In this document: positions 51,801 to 57,539 of the stretch, piece by piece
Position numbering within the stretch: position 1 is the stretch's first letter
Layout: each line of letters opens with the position of its first letter
Assembly: GCA_032622095.1 (NCBI GenBank)
Contig: CP136061.1
Location: 193,386,369-193,450,368, forward strand
Reading direction: 5' to 3'
DNA length: 64,000 nt
Source of the DNA: Siphonodentalium dalli
Lineage: Eukaryota; Mollusca; Scaphopoda; Gadilida; Siphonodentaliidae
Notes under the pieces: generated by a model
Databases searched by the model: none
The model's input: the letters and a program-made list of their open reading frames with translations, nothing else
Told to the model about the DNA's origin: nothing
Made by a program: the position numbers and the translations under genes

Positions 51801-52506
51801 GCAGCTACGAGCATATGATATTCTATTTTTCAAACAAGCTGATACCTCATTTGTGTCCAAACTCAGTTGTTTGTTCTAACATTCTGACCAAAGTTGTCAG
51901 TCAAAGGATTCTCCTAGATGTATGGACTTGTGTATTCCACGAACCTCTGCCTGACAACTTTGGTCAGAATGTTAAAGAAAACCACTGAGTATTTCCGAAC
52001 AAATAAGGTAACAACTTGTTTTAAAAATAAACAAGCACATGCTTGTAAAAGTCAAAATGCTATGTTTTATGTCAGTTCCTCATATATTATGTTTTTGTGT
52101 GTTTGTAAATGTTGAATGCGTGGTACTCACCTACCTCGAAACCACGTGAATCCCCACCGTGTTAATGAAATGGAGTGCCTCTCGATGGCGAAATCATTTT
52201 TGTAAGTTTATCGCCGTTAGTTGCGTCCCGAATCTAGAAGTAAATATTTACATTTGAACGTGGTACAGACGATGTTTTCTTTGGAGTGGTACGGTCGATT
52301 TGTTTCATATTTTCAGCTATTACAGTAGAATGCTACATTCCCCCAGTTGGCATGGTGCCTGAATACTAACTTACCAGTTTCATGTACCCGAACAAGTCCA
52401 TACTATGTCTTTAAGAACCAGAGAAATAAGCTCATACAGAATTAGATACTAAACTTACTTTATCATAGAAGCAAGAGCATTCGCCAGAACGTTTGACCTT
52501 GACATT
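23326..52506 (-). CDS. ATR: ATR checkpoint kinase, N-terminal part (9 coding exons, gene incomplete)
   Basis: ATR is the PI3K-like protein kinase that, with ATRIP, senses RPA-coated single-stranded DNA and signals to CHK1 in the nucleus. Seen: nine exons (52460-52506, 48436-48512, 43891-44067, 40346-40516, 31892-32010, 31188-31273, 28221-28335, 26776-26909, 23326-23641), all with AG/GT borders and compatible phases. Lengths sum to 1242 nt, exactly 414 open codons. Recognised by similarity, from memory of vertebrate ATR, to its HEAT-repeat N-terminus: a W-x-I-x-x-LLR block (exon 4), an LEY-x-x-P-x-x-K block followed by ELL/GLP (exon 8), and an SD-x-x-KKALC block (exon 9), in the right order and spacing. 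The FAT, kinase and FATC domains are not in the window, so the gene continues to lower coordinates. Introns range from 618 bp to 8.3 kb and carry most of the mobile elements. ATM was considered, but there is no TAN motif and the alignment to ATR is better. Confidence 0.85.
24521..25473 (+). mobile_element. HINE-like element family 2, complete copy
   Basis: The 5' end ACAAGAGGTG is followed by the hairpin GCATCAGAGATGC (24531-24543). Core repeats are spaced exactly 161 bp at 24651, 24812, 24973 and 25134, with a fifth diverged unit at 25279. The core reads CATAACTC ... GTTTTCGAACTC...TTTGTTGAAGTTATCGCGCT. A short CCCGCCGCCC-rich stretch stands where other families have ACGG repeats. The 3' hairpin AGTCGAGTTTT...AAAACTCGACT lies at 25442-25468. 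It sits in the ATR intron between exons 8 and 9. Confidence 0.75.
25720..26345 (+). mobile_element. Degenerate HINE family 5 copy
   Basis: Begins with the AAGTGTCAATGACACTAGCT region shared with 28378 and 54486. About three worn core units follow, containing AAAGGATTTAGTCATNCAAA, AAATCCAAGATG and GGCAGCCATGTTTTTC (about 25925-26295). No terminal hairpin is visible. Confidence 0.55.
26776..26909 (-). CDS. ATR: ATR coding exon 8
   Basis: Acceptor CATTGTAG before 26909. Two donors are possible: CAG|GTTCAT at about 26798 and ACAG|GTATCT at 26776/26775. Only the second (phase 2) joins exon 9 without a stop, so it was chosen. The 134-nt exon encodes ISLSLICELLRQSGLPLLDM then LEYYKSCLAALIEVLCSG. 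The S-(L/F)-(I/L)-x-ELL/F-Q-x-GGLP pattern is shared with vertebrate ATR. Confidence 0.85.
26987..27955. mobile_element. Hairpin-rich inverted-repeat element, TTAA-type ends
   Basis: The left end CCCTTTCATGATGGGAGCTG is preceded by TTAA (26983-26986). The right end is its complement ending at 27955, followed by TTAC, and inverted similarity extends about 45 bp. Inside are several palindromes, e.g. CATTCTCTTATATATGCGAG paired with its complement at 27857-27904. A second, weaker TTAA-flanked pairing (26987-27160, right end CATGGAAGGG) suggests a smaller element or a rearranged copy. A worn right end recurs at about 62553-62630. Confidence 0.55.
28221..28335 (-). CDS. ATR: ATR coding exon 7
   Basis: Acceptor TATACACAG before 28335 and donor AATG|GTAACA (a weaker donor). 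The 115-nt exon completes a codon with one base and ends at phase 0. It encodes KILASFAMDIGQFAYHQV then SLWRCMCYQLEYCDPELKM. This flows straight into exon 8 and matches the W-x-x-(G/M)-C-x-x-LEYG-x-P-x-(I/L)-K stretch of ATR. Confidence 0.85.
28360..29947 (+). mobile_element. HINE-like element family 5, older copy
   Basis: Opens with TGTCAAAGACACT...GCTCAACTTGGAG (about 28381-28413). About nine core units follow (CCAAGATGG at about 28522, 28661, 28821, 29143, 29282, 29441, 29579 and others). It ends with ATGGACGACGGATAGC and the hairpin ACTCAAACTTGACATGTTGAGCT at about 29918-29940, followed by an A run. The units are much more diverged than in the 54-kb copy. It lies in the ATR intron between exons 6 and 7. 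Confidence 0.65.
29948..31187. other. Intronic sequence with an AATTTGGCCA-rich stretch
   Basis: No exon here: exons 6 and 7 join in frame. At 30959-31047 the phrase ATTTGGCCA recurs five times with T-runs between, an imperfect short tandem repeat. A (TA)n tract lies near 30056. Confidence 0.5.
31188..31273 (-). CDS. ATR: ATR coding exon 6
   Basis: Acceptor CTTTGTAG before 31273 and donor TCAT|GTGAGT. The 86-nt exon runs from phase 0 to phase 2. It encodes PPEERLVLKEAEIEVTDSDA then CYTLQINV and two bases of a Met codon. The EIEVT stretch resembles the E-F-I-E-V-T-L-L region of vertebrate ATR. The 618-bp intron above it is the only short intron in this part of the gene and holds no recognised mobile element. 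Confidence 0.82.
31892..32010 (-). CDS. ATR: ATR coding exon 5
   Basis: Acceptor ATTTCAG before 32010 and donor GCAT|GTAAGA. The 119-nt exon runs from phase 1 to phase 0. It encodes DLAAIDHFMYSDIYGG then NLARFAVELSEVVESTINPL, a helical segment that is poorly conserved in the family but occupies the expected position between the exon 4 and exon 6-8 blocks. Joining exon 4 directly to exon 5 keeps the frame, so no exon need be missing from the 8.3-kb intron between them. Confidence 0.8.
32775..34142 (+). mobile_element. HINE-like element family 2, second copy, 5' end missing
   Basis: Cores with CATAACTCC at 33293, 33454, 33598 and 33759 (spacing 161, 144, 161) and a further degenerate one at about 33915. 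A GCCCGCCGCC-rich stretch is followed by a perfect 3' hairpin AGTCGAGTTTTT-G-AAAAACTCGACT (34113-34137). The copy is interrupted by the TTAA element at 32892-33232. The ACAAGAGGTG end is absent. Confidence 0.7.
32892..33232 (+). mobile_element. Short TTAA-flanked MITE
   Basis: 16-bp inverted ends GTCTGGTTTACGAACA / TGTTCGTAAACCAGAC flanked by TTAA at 32888-32891 and 33233-33236. The 341-bp AT-rich interior has a 13-base A run. It is inserted in the family 2 HINE copy and is therefore younger than it. Confidence 0.75.
34483..35839 (+). mobile_element. Non-autonomous hAT transposon, copy 2
   Basis: Same ends as copy 1 and the same orientation, with an 8-bp duplication ACTTATAT (34475-34482 and 35840-35847). 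The length is 1357 bp. It is closely similar to copy 1 throughout, with small insertions and deletions. It lies in the 8.3-kb ATR intron between exons 4 and 5. Confidence 0.88.
35848..37738. other. Intronic sequence, mostly unassigned
   Basis: Part of the ATR intron between exons 4 and 5. 36045-36150 (CAGGGTTTCCGCTAGGGG...) is a diverged relative of 17391-17500. 36815-36900 is rich in GTCGCC/GGCGA text. T-rich runs lie around 36910-36950. No exon fits the required phases. Confidence 0.4.
37743..38375 (+). mobile_element. TTAA-flanked non-autonomous element (piggyBac/Kolobok type)
   Basis: Inverted ends AGGGGTACTGTAC / GTACAGTACCCCT with TTAA on both sides (37739-37742 and 38376-38379). It is 633 bp. 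Two overlapping plus-strand frames (37818-38015, 37976-38221) are open, but neither resembles a transposase. Confidence 0.75.
38574..39030. mobile_element. Fold-back element, older copy of the 43524 family
   Basis: Outer inverted arms GTGTGCCTGTCATTT (left) and AAATGACAGGCACTC (right). Inside are two palindromic blocks around GAGGTCCCCAGAG...ATTTGGTGATGCTA and their complements (38611-38695 and 38905-39005), with a diverged middle part. No matching flanking duplication was found. Confidence 0.6.
39838..40216. mobile_element. Fold-back element with about 125-bp arms and internal palindromes
   Basis: Left arm 39838-39965 and right arm 40090-40216 are inverted copies starting ACCAAWAYCAGGTTATATGA. 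Each arm carries palindromes of the type CTACGAGATAACTCGTAG, so every arm can also fold on itself. About 120 bp of AT-rich DNA separates them. No target duplication is evident. It lies just outside ATR exon 4. Confidence 0.6.
40346..40516 (-). CDS. ATR: ATR coding exon 4
   Basis: Acceptor CATTTCCAG before 40516 and donor ACAG|GTATAT. The 171-nt exon is phase 1 at both ends. It encodes a HEAT-type helical block with YVTWFIKQLLRPLAHKGCAL near its start and LMKEIILCIT at its end. The W-(I)-K/R-x-LLR-x-A...C-LH pattern, and the K-E-(L/I)-(L/I) ending about 40 residues later, are clear matches to the N-terminal solenoid of ATR. This exon is one of the main grounds for the gene name. Confidence 0.88.
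41167..41383. mobile_element. 217-bp palindromic MITE, perfect 107-bp arms, TA target
   Basis: 41167-41273 is the exact reverse complement of 41277-41383, with a 3-base GGG loop. The outermost bases TA|CAGTAATGCTC ... GAGCATTACTG|TA fit a TA target duplication and a CAGT-type end, as in Tc1/mariner-derived MITEs. It lies in the ATR intron between exons 3 and 4. Perfect arms imply recent origin or ongoing arm homogenisation. Confidence 0.8.
42985..43345. repeat. Degenerate fragments of the fold-back family
   Basis: GTGATGCTACCCCGCAGTGGG with its partner ATAGCATCACTAAAC (42998-43037), and GCAGAATGAGGTCC...GGTGATGCTAGCCC (43277-43316), are worn pieces of the family seen at 43524 and 38574, without complete arms. 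Confidence 0.5.
43524..43763. mobile_element. 240-bp fold-back MITE with 8-bp target duplication
   Basis: Inverted arms begin CAAGYCTTGAAATAGTG and extend about 110 bp through CATTTGCAGAATGAGG and AGGGTGAATTTAGTGATGCT. An 8-bp duplication CCGACATC flanks it (43516-43523 and 43764-43771). The middle holds a second palindromic copy of the GGGTGAATTTRGTGA block. It lies 120 bp from the donor of ATR exon 3. Confidence 0.75.
43891..44067 (-). CDS. ATR: ATR coding exon 3
   Basis: Acceptor ACTTTTCAG before 44067 and donor CATG|GTCAGT. The 177-nt exon is phase 1 at both ends. It encodes VSEELKRCGDSDFCLILEFY followed by a basic/cysteine stretch and an acidic, Pro/Thr-rich linker (HGSDETPPLTDLKTVELSSE). 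The first half aligns with the VELVKKTDS...LLDFIQ helix pair of vertebrate ATR. The linker is variable in the family. The 4.4-kb upstream intron contains the 44128-48187 repeat block. Confidence 0.85.
45560..45590. repeat. 31-bp palindrome
   Basis: CTAATGTAATTAT / ATAATTACATTAG arms with a 5-base loop. The arm shares CTAATGTAATTA with the palindromic MITE at 46442, so it may be a remnant of the same family. Confidence 0.5.
45942..46167 (+). repeat. 113-bp tandem duplication plus a worn third unit
   Basis: The unit starting ATTATGTTACAAAATGTTAC recurs at 45942 and 46055 with only about four differences. Upstream CTCGTTTCAGTGTAGCGATA (45921) and downstream CTCGTCTCAGTATAGAGATA (46180) indicate an additional diverged half unit. 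Low divergence suggests a recent duplication. Confidence 0.75.
46442..46592. mobile_element. 151-bp palindromic MITE with TA target
   Basis: Arms of about 65 bp starting AGGAATAATCTCRGTTTCC are complementary with one mismatch, around a short GATTTATA/TATAAATC stem-loop centre. TA lies on each side (46440-46441 and 46593-46594). It resembles the palindrome at 41167 in design but not in sequence. Confidence 0.7.
48436..48512 (-). CDS. ATR: ATR coding exon 2
   Basis: Acceptor TATTGCAG before 48512 and donor ATAG|GTGAGA at 48436/48435. The 77-nt exon starts by completing a codon with one base (phase 2) and ends one base into a codon (phase 1), agreeing with both neighbours. It encodes KEEDVYQMRW then MDNLLTDLKI. 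This corresponds to the EEY...F-x-DRILTDV stretch of vertebrate ATR. The intron to the previous exon (3.9 kb) holds the 48833-51496 inverted-repeat element. Confidence 0.82.
48655..48832 (-). mobile_element. Fragment of the old hAT-like family, followed by (TA)n
   Basis: Read on the minus strand it matches 6225-6345, including ATATGAATTGGGAC, GCGCCCGGAGTTTGGGCAC and ACGGTATGAAAACCGGCC. A (TA)n microsatellite of about 27 bp follows at 48789-48815. It lies in ATR intron 1. Confidence 0.55.
49658..49670 (+). repeat. Homopolymer C run
   Basis: 13 consecutive C followed by TTCCCCC; a low-complexity tract inside the 48833-51496 element. Confidence 0.8.
50770..51275 (+). mobile_element. HINE-like element family 4, inside the 48833-51496 element
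   Basis: AAAGTGTCAAT-type start, two core units (GGGTCATAACTCC at about 50908 and GGGCCATAACTCTG at about 51035; CATACCAAATTTGGTTCC inside), an ACAG/ACGG microsatellite (51173-51206) and a 3' hairpin TATGTTTACC...GGGTAAACATA (51235-51267) followed by AAAA. The same 3' fold is seen at about 63004-63040. Confidence 0.65.
51497..52459. other. Intronic sequence next to the ATR start exon
   Basis: No exon is needed here by phase. An inverted pair, TTGTTCTAACATTCTGACCA (51870) and TGGTCAGAATGTTAAAGAAA (51961), makes a stem of about 35 bp with the CAAAGTTGTCAG text, a likely worn MITE. TCACGTGGTTTCGAGT (51683) has its complement ACTC...CCTCGAAACCACGTGA near 52137-52151, so a larger inverted repeat brackets this region. 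Confidence 0.45.
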
Positions 52507-52533
52507 TTGTCGGTCTGTCAAACAAAATAATTC
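52460..52533 (-). CDS. ATR: ATR exon with start codon (coding 52460-52506) and 27 nt of 5' UTR
   Basis: On the minus strand an acceptor (pyrimidine run then TTTTTCAG) precedes 52533. The first ATG is at 52506-52504 and the exon ends at 52460 with the strong donor AA|GTAAGT. It encodes MSRSNVLANALASMI plus two bases of a Lys codon (phase 2). This matches the short, variable start of animal ATR, including an LA-S-MI stretch. The acceptor upstream of the ATG shows that a non-coding exon lies further up (higher coordinates). No in-frame ATG precedes it in the exon. Confidence 0.8.
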
Positions 52534-53689
52534 TGAAAAAGAAGAAAAATGAGATGCTGAATATATGCACAAGACAACCCTTTACGATAGTTCCTATGTT
52601 ATATTTCATAATCTTTGGCTCATTCAATGGTCAGCAATTTAGCTAATAAATGACCTTCAAGTTGACCTTGAATCTACTGTCCGTCCACCTGGATCAGAAT
52701 ATTCCATCTGGTACCCCAGGTTTTTAAACTGTTAACCAGACTATTTGTTCTGAATATTTCCATGTGATCTAAAAAAAATTATCTCCAATATGACATGGCT
52801 ATAATGGTACCGATTATAATACATCTAGCCTGAGGAAAATAAAAGGATTTTAATTCACACAGGGCTGGTAGTCTAGAAAATCCAGGAGGGCTATTAATAG
52901 CCCTCCTAGATTTGCCTAGGAGAGCTATAGCCCTCCTCAACCTTTACAGTTTTGATATTTTACCTGAGTTAATACTCAGGCCTGGCAGTTTTCAGGAGGG
53001 CTGAAAATAGCCCTCTTGGGTTGCCTTAGAAGGGCTAATAGCCCACCTAGACTTCCTCACTTCTCTTGAATTCATGTTATCTGTACAGTGGATATTTCTA
53101 GTGGCATTGAACACAGCCTGGTTCTTTGTTGCTGGGAACATACCAGAAGATGTCAGAGATTAGCAGAAAGTTTTTGTTATATGTCCTAACAGGTTACAGT
53201 TACAAACCTATACATATGACATGGTGAACGCTCTTTAATATTATGTAGAGTATATAACAGTTGTGTATTGATATGGCACATCGGTTGGAATTGTGTTCAA
53301 AGTTCCCATGCATACAAATTGTTATCGTGATAGCCGACAAAAACATGGGCCATCCCACATATATACAGGTATACAATCAACCATCCATAAGTTAAATGGT
53401 TTGTTGGTTAACGGGTCCTGTTTCTAAAGTGGTGTTGACATGTGGAGCTATGTAAACATGTCATATTTACTGTGTTTGAGTGTTTATTTTTTGACTTATC
53501 GTACTAGCTTGATAACACAGAAGGAATCAATTGTTTGGAAAATGTTTACTAAGTCCGTTCCGAACTTATATTTTTGTACCGAAAGTTGGTCCTATAAAAA
53601 AATTGTTTGGCCACAGCAGCTCATCAGGTACACCTCTGGTCTATAACAGATATAAAGCAATCTGTTATTTCATATATGGTTTCGGGAGT
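52534..53689. other. Sequence upstream of the ATR start exon, palindromic patch
   Basis: Contains the presumed first-intron end (CTTCTTTTTCAG on the minus strand). At 52884-52907 there is a 24-bp perfect palindrome AGGAGGGCTATTAATAGCCC-TCCT. Related AGCCCTCCT/AGGAGGGCT half-sites recur through 53050, so this is a cluster of short inverted repeats. No promoter motif could be assigned. Confidence 0.45.
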
Positions 53690-54265
53690 TGTGCACGACC
53701 TTAAGGACAGACATGTTTTTGGGCCAAATGACCCCAAAATTACTCGTTCCCATCTACATATCAATATTAACATCCATGACAAATTTGATGATGATCAGAC
53801 CAAAGCTACAACCTGTAGCCCTCGCCAAAAAATTTAGTCATGCAAAGAGTAAAATCCAAGATGGCTGCTGGTGGCCATGTTTTTTGGCTGAACGACCCCA
53901 AAATCACTCGTTCCCATCTACATGTCAATATTAACATCCATGACAAATTTCATGATGATCAGACGAACAGCACGACCTGTAGCCCGCGCCAATGGATTGA
54001 ATTTTGAAATCCAAAATGGCCACCAGCGGCCATGTTTTTTGGCCGAATGACCCCAAAATGACTCGTTCCCATCTACATGTCAATGTCAACATTCATGACA
54101 AAATTCATAAAGATCAGACCATAGGTAGGACCTGTAGCCCGCGCCAAAGGATTTAGTCATGCAAAGAGTAAAATCCATGATGGCTGCTGGCGGCCATGTT
54201 TTTTGGCCGAACAACCCCAAAATCACTCATTCCCATCTACATGTCATTGTTAACATCCATGACAA
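53690..54265 (+). repeat. Truncated HINE family 5 core array (about 3.5 units)
   Basis: Units with GGCCATGTTTTTT at about 53869, 54031 and 54191 (162 and 160 bp apart). The first three are almost identical to the last three units of the neighbouring element (56241-56705). The array is cut at 54265 by the 5' end of the next element. Confidence 0.65.
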
Positions 54266-56790
54266 ACTAGAGGTGTGACTGTCCCAATGGGACTACGGAT
54301 ACCCCCCTGTTTTTAAAATACTAAGATGTTTCACATGTCAGTAAACATTTAGTTAAAATAATAAAATAACAGTTCCCATTGCAGGTGTACAACCATAACC
54401 CTAATCTTAAACCTATTGACCGAAAATTGTAGGAATAAAAGCTTGGACAAAATTATGTATGTTGCGAAAAAAGTTTCTAAATAAAATGAAAGTGTCAATG
54501 ACACTGTAGCTCAACTTGGAAAGGGAATAATTTAATGTATTACAGTCAATGGAGCGATTAGGAATGTGGGAAGTTGAATGTCTATTACTAGTTTATGGAC
54601 ATGAAGAGAAAAGTAAAATCCAAGATGGCTGCTGGCGGCCATGTTTTCGGCCGAATGACCCCAAAAAGAATGGTTCCCATCTACATGTCATCGTTAACAG
54701 CCATGACAAATTTTATGATGATCAGACTAAAGGTACGACCTGTAGCCCATGCTAAAGAATTTAGTCATACAAAGAGTAAAATCCAAGATGGCTGCTGGCC
54801 GCCATGTTTTTTGGACGAATGACCCCAAAATTACTCGTTCCCATCTACATGTCAATATTAACATACATCACAAATTTCATGATGATCAGACGAACAGTAC
54901 GACCTGTGGCCCGTGCTAATGGATTGAATTTTGAAATCCAAGATGGCCACTGGTGGCCATTGTTTTTTGTCCGAATGACCCCAAAATGACTCGTTCCCAT
55001 CTACATTCCAATTTCAACAGCCATAACAAATTTTATGATGATCAGACTAAAGGTACGACCTGTAGCCCGTACTAAAGGATTTAGTCATACAAAGAGTAAA
55101 ATCAAAGATGCCTGCTGGCGGCCATGTTTTTTGACCGAATGACCCCAAAATGACTCGTTCCCATCTACATGTCATTATTAACATTCATGACAAATTTTAT
55201 GATGATCAGACTAAAGGTACGACCTGTAGCCCGTGCTAAAGGATTTAGTCATACAAAGAGTAAAATCCAAGATGGCTGCTGGCGGCCATGTTTTTGGGCC
55301 AAATGACCCCAAAATTACTCGTTTCCCATCTACATATCAATATTAACATCCATGACAAATTTGATGATGATCAGACTAAAGGTACGACCTGTAGCCCGTG
55401 CTAAAGAATTTAGTCATACAAAGAGTAAAATCAAAGATGCCTGCTGGCAGCCATGTTTTTTGACCGAATGACCCCAAAATGACTTGTTCCCATCTACATG
55501 TCATTATTAACATTCATGACAAATTTTATGATGATCAGACTAAAGGTACGACCTGTAGCACGTGCTAAAGGTTTAGTCATACAAAGAGTAAAATACAAGA
55601 TGGCTGCTGGCGGCCATGTTTTTGGGCCAAATGACCCCAAAATTACTCGTTCCCATCTACATATCAATATTAACATCCATGACAAATTTGATGATGATCA
55701 GACTAAAGGTACGACCTGTAGCCCGTGCTAAAGAATTTAGTCATACAAAGAGTAAAATCCAAGATGGCTGCTGGCCGCCATGTTTTTTGGCCGAATGACC
55801 CCAAAATTACTCGTTCCCATCTACATGTCAATATTAACATCCATGACAAATTTCTTGATGATCAGCCGAACAGTACGACCTGTGGCCCGTGCTAATGGAT
55901 TGAATTTTGAAATCCAAGATGGCCACTGGCGGCAATTATTTTTTGTCCGAATGACCCCAAAATGACTCGTTCCCCTCTACATTCCAATTTCAACAGCCAT
56001 CACAAATTTTATGATAATCAGACTAAAGGTACGACCTGTAGCCCGTGCTAAAGGATTTAGTCATACAAAGAGTAAAATCAAAGATGGCTGCTGGCGGCCA
56101 TGTTTTTTGACCGAACGACCCCAAAATGACTCGTTCCCATCTACATGTTATTATCAACATTCATGACATATTTTATGATGATCAGACTAAAGGTACGACC
56201 TGTAGCCCGTGCTAAAGGATTTAGTCATACAAAGAGTAAAATCCAAGATGGCTGCTGGCGGCCATGTTTTTGGGCCAAATGACCCCAAAATGACTCGTTC
56301 CCATCTACATGTCAATATTAACATACATGACAAATTTGATGATGATCAGACTAAAGGTACGACCTGTAGCCCTCGCCAAAGAATTTAGTCATGCAAAGAG
56401 TAAAATCCAAGATGGCTGCTGGTGGCCATGTTTTTTGGCTGAACGACCCCAAAATCACTCGTTCCCATCTACATGTCAATATTAACATCCATGACAAATT
56501 TCATGATGATCAGACGAACAGCACGACCTGTAGCCCGCGCCAATGGATTGAATTTTGAAATCCAAAATGGCCACCAGCGGCCATGTTTTTTGGCCGAATG
56601 ACCCCAAAATGCCTCGTTCCCATCTACATGTCAATGTCAACATTCATGCAAAATTTCATAAAGATCAGACCAAAGGTACGACCTGTAGCCCGCGCCAAAG
56701 GAAATTGTTGACGGACACACGCACAAACGGACGACAGACGCCAAGCCATGGCAATAGCTCAAACTTACAAAAGTAAATTGAGCTAAAAAG
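54266..56790 (+). mobile_element. HINE-like element family 5, long copy with 13 core units
   Basis: The 5' end ACTAGAGGTGTGACT is followed by the hairpin GTCCCAATGGGAC (54281-54293) and GGATACCCCCC. A lead region includes TGTCAATGACACTGTAGCTC (54494). Thirteen units of 154-166 bp follow from about 54604, then an ACGG-like stretch and the 3' hairpin TAGCTCAAACTTAC...GTAAATTGAGCTA (56755-56785). Two linker types alternate: AAAGGATTTAGTCATACAAA and AATGGATTGAATTTTGA. No protein is encoded; the long frames seen in it follow the repeat period. Confidence 0.75.
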
Positions 56791-57539
56791 TACAACACAA
56801 CATCAATTGTACAGCGAATGCTGATATTGGCTATATGTTTTCATCTATCATGCTTTAAAGAAACATTCAGATAAAAAGATATATTTGCCCATGCTTGTTT
56901 TAGATGAGGAGATTATTATACATCAATTCTTATTTCTCCCGACCCTATTTTTTTGACAATTGAAATTTAATCAAGCAGTCACTAGAGGTTGGCGGTTGTG
57001 ATTTTTTCACTTCGGTTACGTTTTTTTTTTCAGGTGGTTAACTCAGGTTACGGTTATTACTCGGTTATTACCTCCCTCACACACGGTGTACCCATCATAA
57101 CATCATAACATCGACTTGGTCACTTGAGAGTTGAGACTGTTGGTACACTCATGACCCAAATACACATTTCAATTACCGTAATTACGTACAGTAGTTCCCT
57201 GCGCTTAATAATTAAAAGTTAAAACAACAAGACAGTCAATGACTGTGGAGACGCTCACCAGACTGTAAAGACTAGGAAGACTGGGACTCGGAAGACCATA
57301 AGAGTTAGTACTTGTCAAATTCACTTAAAAACAAGTAGTCCTAAAGAGGGACATAGCCTAGAGGGTCTCCGTTGAGCAGTGGGGTGTCCACCTTGAAATA
57401 TGGTACAGATCCCCCACCCCACATAGTCCATATCCTGCTCCCTCTCAACTGAAGCAAACACACTCCCAAGTTCGTAAACTTCCTTTGCACATGTTGGATT
57501 TTTACAACTGATACTTCAAACTGTGGCAAAGTTACAACC
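56791..57539. other. Unassigned sequence with a possible hAT-like end
   Basis: At 56983 the text TAGAGGTTGGCGGTTGTGAT, followed by repeated GGTTAC/GGTTATT motifs to 57070, resembles hAT ends with subterminal repeats, but no matching right end was found. No exon was recognised. Confidence 0.35.

Noticed and set aside
23326-52506. ATM instead of ATR as gene identity
   Set aside because: There is no TAN motif near the start, and the W-x-I-x-x-LLR, LEY-x-x-P and SD-x-x-KKALC blocks fit the ATR N-terminus in order and spacing.
53607-56776. Series of open plus-strand frames of 60-80 residues with similar peptides
   Set aside because: They follow the repeat unit (about 165 bp = 55 codons) of the HINE core array, occur in several frames, and break whenever unit length changes; they are not genes.
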